A stretch of 8,558 nt of DNA from Actinomycetota bacterium (GTDB taxonomy: Bacteria; Actinomycetota; Thermoleophilia; Gaiellales; Gaiellaceae). A program made the translations under genes and the position numbers. Of this stretch, positions 1 to 6,779 are shown piece by piece (within the stretch, counting starts at the first letter, position 1; each line of letters opens with the position of its first letter). Location: contig VGCB01000083.1 of assembly GCA_016870235.1 (NCBI GenBank), forward strand, positions 1-8,558, given 5' to 3'. The notes below the pieces were generated by a model that made no database searches, was not told where the DNA came from, and was given only the letters and a program-made list of their open reading frames with translations.

Positions 1-1105
1 AGCCGTTCCCGGCGGAAGGCGCGTGGCCGTCCGCCTCCGGCGCCGACCTGCCCGCGTCCCCGTCTCCACCGGCAGCGTCGCCAACGTCCGCCACGCCCGA
101 TCCGCCGCCCGACGGGTGCTGCGTGCCCGAACCGGCGCCGACGTCGTCGCTGCCGCCGCCCGAGAGATCATGGGCCGGCAGGAACGGCTTCTCCGCGTCC
201 TCGGCAGTGGCACCCGGGTCGCCGGAAGGCCCGTGAGCGACGGAGACGATCCCACCGTCGCCGTCGACGGTGAAGACGAGCGGCCCGGCGTCGTTGCCCG
301 ACGCGAAGGCGCCGGCGACGAGCGACTCGCCCGCGAGCCCGGTCGTGAAGTGGGAGGAGGACGGTCCTTCCGCGTCGCCTGCCGTCGGGGCGTCGCCGCC
401 GCCGTCGCCGCCTTCGAGCGCCCCGAGCCCGGCGAACGGGCTGCCGCCGTTCGGGTCGTCGAGCGGCGCCACGTACTCGATGCCGGCCGAGCCCGCATGC
501 GACGAGAGGCCGGACGTCGACAGCGACTGCGTCTTCGCGCTCGCGCCGACGCCGATCCCGAGCATGACCACGGCCATCACGGGCACGACGAGCTTCCGCG
601 ACCGGAGGACCCCGAACAGCTTGCGAGCGTCGCGCTTCGAGCACTGCATGAGCTCGGCGAGCGCGGCGATCACGTGCTCCTCTTTCATCGAGAGCGTCTC
701 GGCGAGCGTCTCGACGTCGGGGCGCCGGAGGGTGAACGGCCTGTTCGGGACCCCGCGCACGGCCCAGATCAGCTCGATGTACGAGAGGAGGACGTCCTCG
801 ACGAGGTCCGACCGGTTCGCAAGCTGCTTGGTCGCGCCGCCGGCATAGAGCTCCGCGTCGCGCAGGCTCACCCGGAGCGGCACGCGCACCGGGAAGACGG
901 AGTCGAGGTCGAGCTCGTAGAGGGTCTCGAGGAGCGACGTGAGCCCGTCGACGAGCGGGTGCCTCCCCTCCTCGATCGCTTTCAGCTGCCCGCGATCGAG
1001 CCGCCCGTTCGACTCCTTCGCCAGTCCGCGCAGGGAGATGCCCTGCGCCTCGCGCGTGGCACGGAGCGCCGCTCCAACCCGCGCCGCCCACGCCGTCGGC
1101 TCCAT
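1..1105 (-). CDS. XRE-type helix-turn-helix protein with one membrane helix and a low-complexity tail (3' end cut by window edge)
   Basis: The frame stays open from an ATG at 1105 to the window edge (at least 368 codons), with strongly G/C-biased third positions. Residues about 8-65 form an XRE-like DNA-binding domain (RATREAQGISLRGLAKES, then a recognition region ending IEEGRHP). The helix 2-3 connection is longer than in classic Cro/CI folds, as in BldD-like proteins. Residues about 128-154 (PDVETLAETLSMKEEHVIAA) look like a second helix-turn-helix. A hydrophobic stretch at 172-189 (LVVPVMAVVMLGIGVGAS) is a likely membrane helix. The rest is Gly/Ala/Asp/Ser-rich without recognisable motifs and would lie outside the membrane. 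This RodZ-like topology suggests a membrane-tethered regulator or scaffold, but no family-specific role can be assigned. The start is uncertain: in-frame ATGs at 1150 and 1177 have no good ribosome-binding site, and 1139-1177 has AT-richer third positions, so I prefer 1105. Confidence 0.8.
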   Translation of the reverse strand, partial: MEPTAWAARVGAALRATREAQGISLRGLAKESNGRLDRGQLKAIEEGRHPLVDGLTSLLETLYELDLDSVFPVRVPLRVSLRDAELYAGGATKQLANRSDLVEDVLLSYIELIWAVRGVPNRPFTLRRPDVETLAETLSMKEEHVIAALAELMQCSKRDARKLFGVLRSRKLVVPVMAVVMLGIGVGASAKTQSLSTSGLSSHAGSAGIEYVAPLDDPNGGSPFAGLGALEGGDGGGDAPTAGDAEGPSSSHFTTGLAGESLVAGAFASGNDAGPLVFTVDGDGGIVSVAHGPSGDPGATAEDAEKPFLPAHDLSGGGSDDVGAGSGTQHPSGGGSGVADVGDAAGGDGDAGRSAPEADGHAPSAGNG

Positions 1106-1144
1106 GAAGACGCCGGGCGCGATCTCTTTCCGTGCCTCAGAAGT

Positions 1145-1162
1145 GTCCATACATTCATGGAC
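1145..1162. repeat. Inverted repeat GTCCAT-N6-ATGGAC upstream of the helix-turn-helix gene
   Basis: Two perfect 6-bp arms (1145-1150 and 1157-1162) flank a 6-nt spacer, ACATTC. The repeat lies 40 nt upstream of the preferred start at 1105 in a locally AT-richer patch. It could be an operator, possibly for autoregulation, but 6-bp arms can arise by chance. Confidence 0.3.
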
Positions 1163-1185
1163 GGGGCATTCGCTCATCCGCACCT

Positions 1186-1201
1186 GACCCTTCGGAGGGT
1201 C
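1186..1201. terminator. Hairpin GACCCT-TCGG-AGGGTC, possible terminator
   Basis: A perfect 6-bp stem with a four-base TCGG loop lies between the glycosyltransferase stop and the helix-turn-helix gene. There is no T-run on either side, so intrinsic termination is uncertain. It may work with the neighbouring hairpin at 1233-1246. Confidence 0.3.
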
Positions 1202-1232
1202 GGGCCCCTACGCGATTCCGGTACATCCGGCT

Positions 1233-1246
1233 CCCCCGCTCGGGGG
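1233..1246 (-). terminator. Hairpin CCCCC-GCTC-GGGGG just after the glycosyltransferase stop
   Basis: A perfect all-GC 5-bp stem with a 4-nt loop begins about 5 nt downstream of the glycosyltransferase stop codon (1252-1254, minus). It is well placed to end the 4475-1252 cassette transcript, but no U-tract follows on the minus strand. A second hairpin lies just beyond at 1186-1201. Confidence 0.35.
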
Positions 1247-1251
1247 CCTCG

Positions 1252-2451
1252 CTAGCGCCCGTCGGTCGCGATCAGGCTCTCGTAGAACGCCTCGAGCCCA
1301 TCGGCGATCGTCTCCCACCGGTACGTCGCCCGCACGACCTCGTGTCCGTGCGCGGCGAGCCGGGCGCCCAGCTCCCTATCCTCGAAGAGGCGGAGGACGG
1401 CGTCGGCGAAGCCGGCGGCGTCGTCGGCGACGAGCAGGTCGGCGCCCTCGACGACGTCGATCCCCTCGCAGCCGAGCGACGTCGAGACGAGGGGCTTCCG
1501 CATCGCGAGCGCCTCCATCACCTTGAGGCGCGTGCCGCCGCCCATCCGCATCGGCACGACGAAGACGGCCGAGCGGTACACGTAGGGCCGCACGTCGTCG
1601 ACGGCACCCGTGACGACGACCTTGGAGGAGGCAAGGCTTCGCACCTCGTCGGCGGGCTCGCCGCCGACGGCGTAGAAGACCGTGTCGGGATGGACGGCGA
1701 GGAGCCGCGGCATCACCTCGCCGACGAACCACGTGACGGCGTCGATGTTCGGCCGGGTGGAGAGCAGCCCGGTCATCACCACCGAATGAGGCTCGGGAAC
1801 GGCGTCCGACGGGCAGAAGTAGTCGACGTCGACGCCGTTCGCCGCCGAATGGACGCGCGTGCCCGGCGCTGCCGCCTCGACGATCGGCACCTCGCGCAGG
1901 GACGTGGCGACGACCGCGGAGGCCCGCCGCCACAGCTCGATCTCCTCGCCCTTGAACTTCGCGTACTCGCGCCAGTTGTAGAGGCGCCGGAAGAGCGACC
2001 GCTCGGTCTTGAACATGCGATGCAGCAGCTCGTACACGATGTCGTGCTCGGCGACGACGAGTCGGGAGCGCGAGTCGAACCGGTACGGGGCAGCGAGGTG
2101 GCTCGACTCGACCTGGATCACGTCGAACGGCTCGCCGGCACAGAGCTCGTCGAGCGCCTGCTGCATCTGCGGCGCGTACAGCGAGGTGCGCTGGTACGAG
2201 GTCGGTCGCAGGATCGAGAGGAGCTGACCGATCCGCTTCGCACGCCGGCTCGCCTCCAGGCCCGGCACGACACGAACGTCGGAGCAGACCTGAGACAAGG
2301 CGGCGATCTTCGCCGCATCGCCCTCGCCGCCGAAGGCGACGATCGAGAGGTGGTGCCGTCTGGCGAGGAACTGCACGAGCTGGAAGACGCGGATCCGGAA
2401 TCCGGACACGGGCGGGTACGGCAGGGTGCTGGCGACGACGAGGATCCGCAT
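1252..2451 (-). CDS. GT4-type (GT-B fold) glycosyltransferase
   Basis: A 399-residue cytosolic or membrane-peripheral glycosyltransferase that would transfer a sugar from an NDP-sugar donor to a glycan or lipid acceptor. The N-terminus (MRILVVASTLPYPPVSGFRI) has the Rossmann strand and PYPP...G-R motif of group 1 glycosyltransferases, especially the Stp1/TIGR03087-like sugar transferases. NGVDVDYF at 205-212 marks the inter-domain region. The C-terminal donor-binding domain carries GGGTRLKVMEALAMRKPLVS (304-323) and then SLGCEGID, the usual glycine-rich and Glu-containing nucleotide-sugar site. The ATG lies 6 nt after the stop of the upstream SDR gene with no clear Shine-Dalgarno sequence, so translation is probably coupled. 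It is the last gene of a three-gene cassette with two sugar-type oxidoreductases. Family call is firm; donor and acceptor cannot be read from the sequence. Confidence 0.93.
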   Translation of the reverse strand: MRILVVASTLPYPPVSGFRIRVFQLVQFLARRHHLSIVAFGGEGDAAKIAALSQVCSDVRVVPGLEASRRAKRIGQLLSILRPTSYQRTSLYAPQMQQALDELCAGEPFDVIQVESSHLAAPYRFDSRSRLVVAEHDIVYELLHRMFKTERSLFRRLYNWREYAKFKGEEIELWRRASAVVATSLREVPIVEAAAPGTRVHSAANGVDVDYFCPSDAVPEPHSVVMTGLLSTRPNIDAVTWFVGEVMPRLLAVHPDTVFYAVGGEPADEVRSLASSKVVVTGAVDDVRPYVYRSAVFVVPMRMGGGTRLKVMEALAMRKPLVSTSLGCEGIDVVEGADLLVADDAAGFADAVLRLFEDRELGARLAAHGHEVVRATYRWETIADGLEAFYESLIATDGR

Positions 2452-2457
2452 CGGGGC

Positions 2458-3435
2458 TCAGCCGACCGGCGCGCCCCAGGTCCGTCGCAGGCACTCGCGA
2501 TAGTCGAGCGGAGGCTCCCAACCGAGGAGTTGGCGGGCCTTGCGGTTCGTGAACCGAAGCGGCTTCATGCGCGCCTCGAACTGCGCCGGCACGAGGATCG
2601 AGGGAAGCTCGTCGTTGCGCCCGAGCACGTTGTCGAACAGGAAGCGCACGACACCGTACACGGGCCTGTAGGGAAGCGGGACACGGAGCCGGCGGATCCC
2701 CTCGCCGCGAAGGTGCTCGCCGAGGAACGTCCAGATGCGCTCTCCCGCACCGTCGACGACGTTGAACGTCTCGCCCGTGGCGCGCTGATCGTCGGCGCCG
2801 AGTGCGAAGAGGTCGGCGCAGTTGTCGATGTGCGTCATCGGGATCCGACCGCACGGGCCGATGACGACCTGCACCGGGCCGAGCCGCTGGCCGAACGCGG
2901 CCAGGTCCGTGTGACCGCGTCCCCAGATGAACCCGGGCCGCAGGACGACGAGCTCCCAGCCGTTCTCCGCCGCGTAGCGTCGGGTCACCGTCTCCTGCCA
3001 GGTCTTCGAGATCGCATAGCCGCCCCGACCGTAGAGCGCCGAAGGCTCGGTCACGGGCGACGTCTCGTCGAGGGTGCCCGTGACGCTGCTCCAGTCGTAC
3101 ACGGAGAACGTGCTGGCGAGGACGACGCGCCCGCAATCCGTACCCCTCATCGCGTCGAGGAGCCGCTCCGTCCCGCCAACCGTGGCGGGGAACGCCTCGG
3201 CCCGGCCGAACGCGGCCGCGAGATGGACGAGCACGTCCACGTCCTCGAACGCCGCCGGGAGGTCACGCGCCGTCCGCAGGTCGGCACGGACGATGTCCGT
3301 CACCCCCATCCGGTCGAGCTCGGACGCGTCCGCGACCGGCCGGACGAGTGCCCGCACCGTGTGCCCGTGCGCCAGCAAAGCGCGCACGACCGCGGTTCCG
3401 AGGAATCCGTTGGCGCCCGTCACGAGCGCTCTCAC
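2458..3435 (-). CDS. Extended SDR: NAD-dependent epimerase/dehydratase family protein
   Basis: A 325-residue extended short-chain dehydrogenase/reductase. The N-terminal dinucleotide-binding motif is GANGFLG (7-13), followed by DVLVHLAAAFG (67-77), typical of the fourth Rossmann strand. Catalytic residues are visible: Ser in LASTFSVYD (107-114) and the YxxxK pair at Tyr140/Lys144 (YAISK). RPGFIWGRG and PMTHIDNCADLF (about 166-210) match the substrate-side motifs of NDP-sugar epimerases, dehydratases and reductases. The start is GTG at 3435, because the Rossmann strand RALVTG follows at once. Its GTGA overlaps the TGA of the upstream oxidoreductase (3432-3435), indicating translational coupling. 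It probably acts on a nucleotide sugar made or used with its neighbours, but related 3-beta-hydroxysteroid or flavonol-reductase-like SDRs cannot be excluded. Confidence 0.92.
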   Translation of the reverse strand: MRALVTGANGFLGTAVVRALLAHGHTVRALVRPVADASELDRMGVTDIVRADLRTARDLPAAFEDVDVLVHLAAAFGRAEAFPATVGGTERLLDAMRGTDCGRVVLASTFSVYDWSSVTGTLDETSPVTEPSALYGRGGYAISKTWQETVTRRYAAENGWELVVLRPGFIWGRGHTDLAAFGQRLGPVQVVIGPCGRIPMTHIDNCADLFALGADDQRATGETFNVVDGAGERIWTFLGEHLRGEGIRRLRVPLPYRPVYGVVRFLFDNVLGRNDELPSILVPAQFEARMKPLRFTNRKARQLLGWEPPLDYRECLRRTWGAPVG

Positions 3436-4475
3436 GGTGCGACCTCGCGAGGCCGAAGCGCGTCGATCATCAGGTTCACCTCGCGCACCTGCTGCGGCGT
3501 GATCGGCAGCGGCGTGCCGTCGGCGATCGAGCCGTAGGTTCGCCTGACGATCTCGGTCAGGCCGTCGTAGCCTCCCTGTCCCGATCTGAACTTCGAGAGG
3601 AACGTCTGGACGGCGGCCCGACGGATCGCCTTGCCCTCGTCGAGCCCGTTGACGATCCCGCCCAGCGGTCCGAGCCCCTCGCGCACGCGGGTGAACGTGA
3701 GCCGTGTCTCGAACAGGTTCGCGGTTGCGCGCATCCGCTCCCCGTAGACCCGGAGCCAGAAGGCCGCCGGCTGCGCCGAGCACGAGAACGTGAGCGCGGC
3801 CGTCGCCCGTTCACCCTCGACGAGCCCCCGAAACTCGTCGAAGGGTGCGAGCGAGTCGCGTCGCTTCTGCCAGATCGAGGTCGCCGCGCGATGGGGACCG
3901 ACGAACGCGTGAGCGAGCGACGCGAGGTGCGGGAGGAAGTCCGCGATCGCTCCGCCGGGCATCGTCAGGACCGGATGCGGCGCGTTGGGGTCGGCGAATC
4001 CGCCGGGGCCGAGGATGTCCAGGCAGTACATGACCTCGACGTGGACGACGGCTCCGAAGACGCCTGTCTTGATCCGCCGCAGGATCTCCTGCGCGGCGAT
4101 GCTGTAGATCGTGTTGTAGTCCTCGAGAACGACGAGATCGCGCGTGGCCGCGCGCTCGAGGAGATCCTCCAGCTCGGCCAGCGACGACGTGATCGGCTTC
4201 TCGACGATCACGTGTGCGCCCGCCTCGAGGCACTCGACCGCGATGGAATAGTGCGACTGCGGCGAGGTCGTGACGTGGACGACGTCGGGCTTGGCCGCGC
4301 GCAGCATCTCGGTCAGGTCGGTGAACCAGGCAGTGGCGCCGTGCCGCAGCGCCGCGCTCTCCGCCGCCGCCCGCGAGAGGTCGCAGACACCCGCGATCTC
4401 GACCGTCGGCATCCCCTGCAGCGCTTTCAGATGCTCGACGGCGATCTGGCCGGCGCCGACGAGAGCGGCCTTCAC
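3432..4475 (-). CDS. Gfo/Idh/MocA-family NAD(P)-dependent oxidoreductase
   Basis: A 347-residue protein. Residues 1-120 are an NAD(P)-binding Rossmann domain: KAALVGAGQIAVEHL at the start with the GxGxxA fingerprint (7-12), CDLS at 31-34 after strand 2, and the family signature VEKPIT (91-96), whose Lys93 usually takes part in catalysis. The C-terminal alpha/beta domain has AIADFLPHLASLAH (176-189), where Asp179 and His183 match the conserved D...H active-site pair. Members oxidise or reduce sugars, inositols or NDP-sugars; the substrate here is unknown. The GTG at 4475 sits next to the first Rossmann strand and has a G-rich stretch (GGGGGC) 6-11 nt upstream. A GTG at 4493 is an alternative. 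First gene of the coupled cassette; 119 bp separate it from yebC upstream, so it may have its own promoter or share the pdxT-yebC transcript. Confidence 0.93.
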   Translation of the reverse strand: MKAALVGAGQIAVEHLKALQGMPTVEIAGVCDLSRAAAESAALRHGATAWFTDLTEMLRAAKPDVVHVTTSPQSHYSIAVECLEAGAHVIVEKPITSSLAELEDLLERAATRDLVVLEDYNTIYSIAAQEILRRIKTGVFGAVVHVEVMYCLDILGPGGFADPNAPHPVLTMPGGAIADFLPHLASLAHAFVGPHRAATSIWQKRRDSLAPFDEFRGLVEGERATAALTFSCSAQPAAFWLRVYGERMRATANLFETRLTFTRVREGLGPLGGIVNGLDEGKAIRRAAVQTFLSKFRSGQGGYDGLTEIVRRTYGSIADGTPLPITPQQVREVNLMIDALRPREVAP

Positions 4476-4594
4476 GCGATGCCCCCGGCGCACCGAGCAG
4501 GGAACCTCCCGCGCGCCGAGGTGCGGAGGCTGCTTCTGAGGAGGACTGCATGGCGCGCCTGAGCTTACAGAGCACCGGGCCGCCGGCTTCTCGC

Positions 4595-5350
4595 CTACGA
4601 GGCGACGGCCTCGAGGATCTCCTCGGGGATGTCGAAGTTCGCGTAGACGTCCTGGACGTCGTCGTTGTCCTCGAGCCCCTCGACGAGTCGAACGATCTTC
4701 TTCGCGACCGCCTCGTCGCTCACCGAGACCGTGTTCTTCGGGATCATCGAGAGCTCGGCGGACTCGATCGCGAAGCCCGCTTCCTCGACGGCCTGCCGCA
4801 CCTGGGCCAGGAGCTCCGGCGGCGACGACACCTGGAAGGTCGAGCCGTCGAGCTCGACGTCGTCGGCGCCGGCGTCGGCAGCGACGAGGAGGAGCTCCTC
4901 GTCGTCGACCCCCTGCGCTGTGACGAGCACGACGCCGCGCCGCTCGAACTGCCATGCGACCGCGCCGGTGGCACCGAGGTTGCCGCCGTTCTTCGAGAAG
5001 AGGTGGCGTACCTCGGATGCCGTCCTGTTGCGGTTGTCGGTGAGCGCCTCGACGATGACCGCGACCCCTTCGGGCCCGTAGCCCTCGTAGACGACGGTCT
5101 CCCAGTTGGCGCCGTCCTGGTCGGCGCCGGAGCCCTTCGCGATCGCGCGCTCGATGTTGTCCTTCGGCATCGAGTACGACCGCGCCTTCTCGATCGCGTT
5201 CTGGAGCGCGAGGTTCGCGGCGGGGTCGGGCCCACCCTCCTTGGCGGCGACCATGATCGCCTTCGAGAGCTTGGAGAAGAGCTTGCCGCGCGCCTTGTCG
5301 GCGGCGCCCTTCTTGTGCTTGATCGTCGACCACTTGCTATGCCCTGACAA
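4595..5350 (-). CDS. yebC: YebC/PmpR (TACO1) family protein
   Basis: At 251 residues this is the normal family length. The diagnostic N-terminus SGHSKWSTIKHKKGAADK is followed by GKLFSKLSKAI, NLALQNAIEKAR, MPKDNIERAIAKG, VYEGYGPEGVAVIVEALTDN and NRTASEVRHLFSKNGGN, all hallmark segments of YebC/TACO1. The acidic C-terminus ends DVQDVYANFDIPEEILEA. Members were first described as transcriptional regulators; mitochondrial TACO1 and some bacterial members act in translation, including at proline-rich stretches. Which activity applies here is not visible. The start codon is TTG at 5348-5350, giving the canonical (M)SGHSKW start. It overlaps the end of pdxT by 14 nt, and a strong AGGAGG Shine-Dalgarno sequence lies 6 nt upstream inside pdxT. 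The common ruvCAB neighbours do not follow; a sugar oxidoreductase cassette does. Confidence 0.98.
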   Translation of the reverse strand: MSGHSKWSTIKHKKGAADKARGKLFSKLSKAIMVAAKEGGPDPAANLALQNAIEKARSYSMPKDNIERAIAKGSGADQDGANWETVVYEGYGPEGVAVIVEALTDNRNRTASEVRHLFSKNGGNLGATGAVAWQFERRGVVLVTAQGVDDEELLLVAADAGADDVELDGSTFQVSSPPELLAQVRQAVEEAGFAIESAELSMIPKNTVSVSDEAVAKKIVRLVEGLEDNDDVQDVYANFDIPEEILEAVAS

Positions 5351-5900
5351 CCTGCTCCTCCTCGACTGCCCCTACCAGTTCCAGGAACCGCTCGTGCACG
5401 CGCGGGTCGTCCGTCAGCTCGGGATGGAACGACGCCGCAAGGATACGGCCGTCGCGCACGAGCACCGGCTCGTCGACGAGCCTCCCGAGCACCTCGACTT
5501 CGGGCCCGAGCTCGCGGATTCGCGGCGCGCGGATGAAGACGCCGTGGAACGGCCGACGGTCGCCTTCGAGCTCGAGGTCGGCCTCGAAGCTCGCGACCTG
5601 CCGCCCGTACGCGTTCCGGTCGACGGCGATGTCGGCGAGGCCGAGGTGCACGCGGTCGAGCACGATCATCCCCGCACAGGTGCCGAGCACCGCGCCGCGG
5701 AAGGAACGGATGCCGTCGTCGAGGCCGTAGCCGCGGGCGAGCTTCATCATCGTCGTCGACTCGCCGCCGGGGATCACGAGCCCGTCGAGGCCGCCGAGAT
5801 GCTCGGGCAGCCTGACCTCGCGCACGTCGGCGCCGAGGCGGCGGAGCACCTGCACGTGCTCGCGGAAAGCTCCCTGGAGGGCGAGGACACCGATCGTCAC
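5337..5900 (-). CDS. pdxT: Pyridoxal 5'-phosphate synthase glutaminase subunit PdxT
   Basis: A 187-residue class I glutamine amidotransferase that hydrolyses glutamine and passes ammonia to PdxS in the deoxyxylulose-5-phosphate-independent PLP pathway. Visible motifs are IGVLALQGAFREH (3-15), PGGEST (44-49, oxyanion region), the nucleophile Cys75 in GTCAGM, and the His159/Glu161 pair in SFHPEL, completing the Cys-His-Glu triad. The GTG at 5900 is chosen because IGVLALQG always sits at the N-terminus in this family; the open frame further upstream is shadow sequence. A TACACT box ends 6 nt before the GTG and there is no Shine-Dalgarno sequence, so the transcript is probably leaderless. The gene overlaps yebC downstream and is divergent from the zinc-motif gene at 6078. 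Its partner pdxS lies about 0.9 kb away, beyond that opposite-strand gene. Confidence 0.98.
   Translation of the reverse strand: MTIGVLALQGAFREHVQVLRRLGADVREVRLPEHLGGLDGLVIPGGESTTMMKLARGYGLDDGIRSFRGAVLGTCAGMIVLDRVHLGLADIAVDRNAYGRQVASFEADLELEGDRRPFHGVFIRAPRIRELGPEVEVLGRLVDEPVLVRDGRILAASFHPELTDDPRVHERFLELVGAVEEEQVVRA
5351..5363 (-). promoter_or_regulatory. yebC ribosome-binding site inside pdxT
   Basis: On the minus strand this reads GAGGAGGAGCAGG, with AGGAGG 6 nt before the TTG start of yebC. The same bases encode the Glu-Glu-Glu-Gln run near the C-terminus of PdxT. The strong site explains how a TTG start in an overlap can be used, and helps fix that start. Confidence 0.8.
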
Positions 5901-5906
5901 GTCGCA

Positions 5907-5912
5907 AGTGTA
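5907..5912 (-). promoter_or_regulatory. Predicted -10 box (TACACT) of leaderless pdxT promoter
   Basis: TACACT on the minus strand is followed by exactly 6 nt (TGCGAC) and then the GTG start at 5900. With usual -10 spacing, transcription would begin on the first base of the start codon. No convincing -35 element is seen at 16-19 bp, as is common in high-GC actinobacteria. Confidence 0.6.
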
Positions 5913-5955
5913 CGGCGTCCCGCGGGCGGCACCGCGGAGGTCGGTCGGGCACGTG

Positions 5956-5971
5956 TTGTTCGCACGGACAA
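5956..5971. repeat. Imperfect palindrome TTGTTCGCACGGACAA in the divergent pdxT/zinc-motif gene region
   Basis: Outer arms TTGT/ACAA and inner CG/CG are complementary, with one T-G opposition and a mismatched centre. It lies midway in the 177-bp divergent intergenic region (5901-6077), a possible place for a regulator of both genes. The remainder of this region shows no other strong structure. Confidence 0.2.
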
Positions 5972-6064
5972 TGGGCGGAAGCCTCTTGCGATGCCGCCGC
6001 GGAACGAAGTCGCTGCACAGGGGCTCGCGGCCGAATCCGGCGGGAAACGTCGTGTGCGATCGTG

Positions 6065-6070
6065 TAACGT
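6065..6070 (+). promoter_or_regulatory. Predicted -10 box (TAACGT) of leaderless zinc-motif gene promoter
   Basis: TAACGT fits TAnnnT and is followed by 7 nt and then the ATG at 6078. No Shine-Dalgarno sequence lies before that ATG. Both points agree with a transcript that starts at or next to the ATG. The stretch GGGAAA lies 17 bp upstream at 6042-6047, which is not a canonical -35. Confidence 0.5.
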
Positions 6071-6077
6071 GCCGGAC

Positions 6078-6779
6078 ATGGCGTACGAGGGGAGTCTCGA
6101 GATCGATGCCGCCTGGACCTGGGAGCGGTGCCCCGTCGCGATCGACGGTGACGCGCTGCACTTCGAGGTCGAGGCCGCGAAGCCGTATGTTGCCGGCTCG
6201 GAGGACGGGCTGCTGTGGGACCTCGTCCGCGTCGCCGACGAGGAAGAGGCGCTGCGATTCGCACGCCGCTACGGGCCGCTCCGGCCACTCGCTGCGGACG
6301 CGCGCGAACCGCTCGACACGTGGCTCCTGGAGGCAGGGCTCCTCCACGGGACGCTCCATCTCCATGCCGACGTCTCGCCGGCGCGGCTCTCCGACCCGGG
6401 CGGCATCGCGGCTCTCCGCGCGCGGTGGGAGGACACGATGCCCGACGTGCCTGCGCCCCGAAGCGACAAGGCGCTCCTCTTCGAGACGACGGGAGCGGTC
6501 GTCGAGGCGCTGAACCGGGGGCTCGAGGAGTCGTGCGTGCGGGTCGACGCGTCCGGCGGCGGCCTCCGTGTCGTCCACGTCCCGACCTCGTTGATCGGTC
6601 TCGTGTACCTCCAGCTCGCGCGGCTCGTCGCGGCGGAGGACATGCTGCGGCGCTGCCTCGAGTGCGGCCGCGTGTTCCCGGTGCAGGACAAGCGCCAGCG
6701 GTACTGCTCGGAGCGGCACGCGAGCCGCGCCCGCCTGCGGCGGTTCCGCGAGGGCAAGCGGGTGGTCGTCGAGCTGTAG
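6078..6779 (+). CDS. Uncharacterised protein with C-terminal CxxC...CxxxH zinc-knuckle-like motif (CGNR-like)
   Basis: A 233-residue soluble protein, read from ATG 6078 to TAG. Residues 1-190 form an alpha/beta region with no motif I recognise (EIDAAWTWERCPVAIDGDAL near the start, then several Leu-rich helices). The C-terminal segment RRCLECGRVFPVQDKRQRYC plus SERHASRARLRRFREGKR holds Cys193, Cys196, Cys210 and His214, a CxxC-x13-CxxxH zinc-site candidate followed by a basic helix. This resembles the CGNR-type zinc finger at the end of ABATE-domain proteins, which are suspected stress-linked regulators. A nucleic-acid-binding role is therefore plausible but unproven. The open frame continues upstream of 6078, but that part is antisense to yebC and pdxT; the TAnnnT box 7 nt before the ATG supports the start. 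It is convergent with pdxS (21-nt gap) and divergent from pdxT. Confidence 0.85.
   Translation: MAYEGSLEIDAAWTWERCPVAIDGDALHFEVEAAKPYVAGSEDGLLWDLVRVADEEEALRFARRYGPLRPLAADAREPLDTWLLEAGLLHGTLHLHADVSPARLSDPGGIAALRARWEDTMPDVPAPRSDKALLFETTGAVVEALNRGLEESCVRVDASGGGLRVVHVPTSLIGLVYLQLARLVAAEDMLRRCLECGRVFPVQDKRQRYCSERHASRARLRRFREGKRVVVEL

Noticed and set aside
168..1091. Minus-strand frame of 307 codons in the region of the helix-turn-helix gene
   Set aside because: It is one frame off the real gene and gives an Arg-rich product. The correct frame shows the helix-turn-helix and membrane helix and stays open to the window edge.
1132..3537. Plus-strand open frame of about 800 codons
   Set aside because: It is antisense to the glycosyltransferase and SDR genes, which have complete motif sets. 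Its product is an Arg/Asp/Glu-rich shadow with no domain.
4562..4567. Possible -10 box TAAGCT (minus) for the oxidoreductase cassette
   Set aside because: It fits TAnnnT, but there is no -35 at proper spacing and it would imply an 80-nt leader. Readthrough from pdxT-yebC is equally likely.
4476..5333. Upstream extension of the Gfo/Idh oxidoreductase into yebC
   Set aside because: The Rossmann fingerprint begins right after the GTG at 4475, and the extension is an out-of-frame reading of yebC on the same strand.
5106..6077. Upstream extension of the zinc-motif gene to a 557-residue protein
   Set aside because: The extension is antisense to yebC, pdxT and the divergent promoter region. A TAnnnT box directly before the ATG at 6078 supports the short form.
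5901..6719. Upstream extension of PdxT to 460 residues
   Set aside because: PdxT proteins begin at the IGVLALQG strand; the extra part is antisense to the zinc-motif gene.
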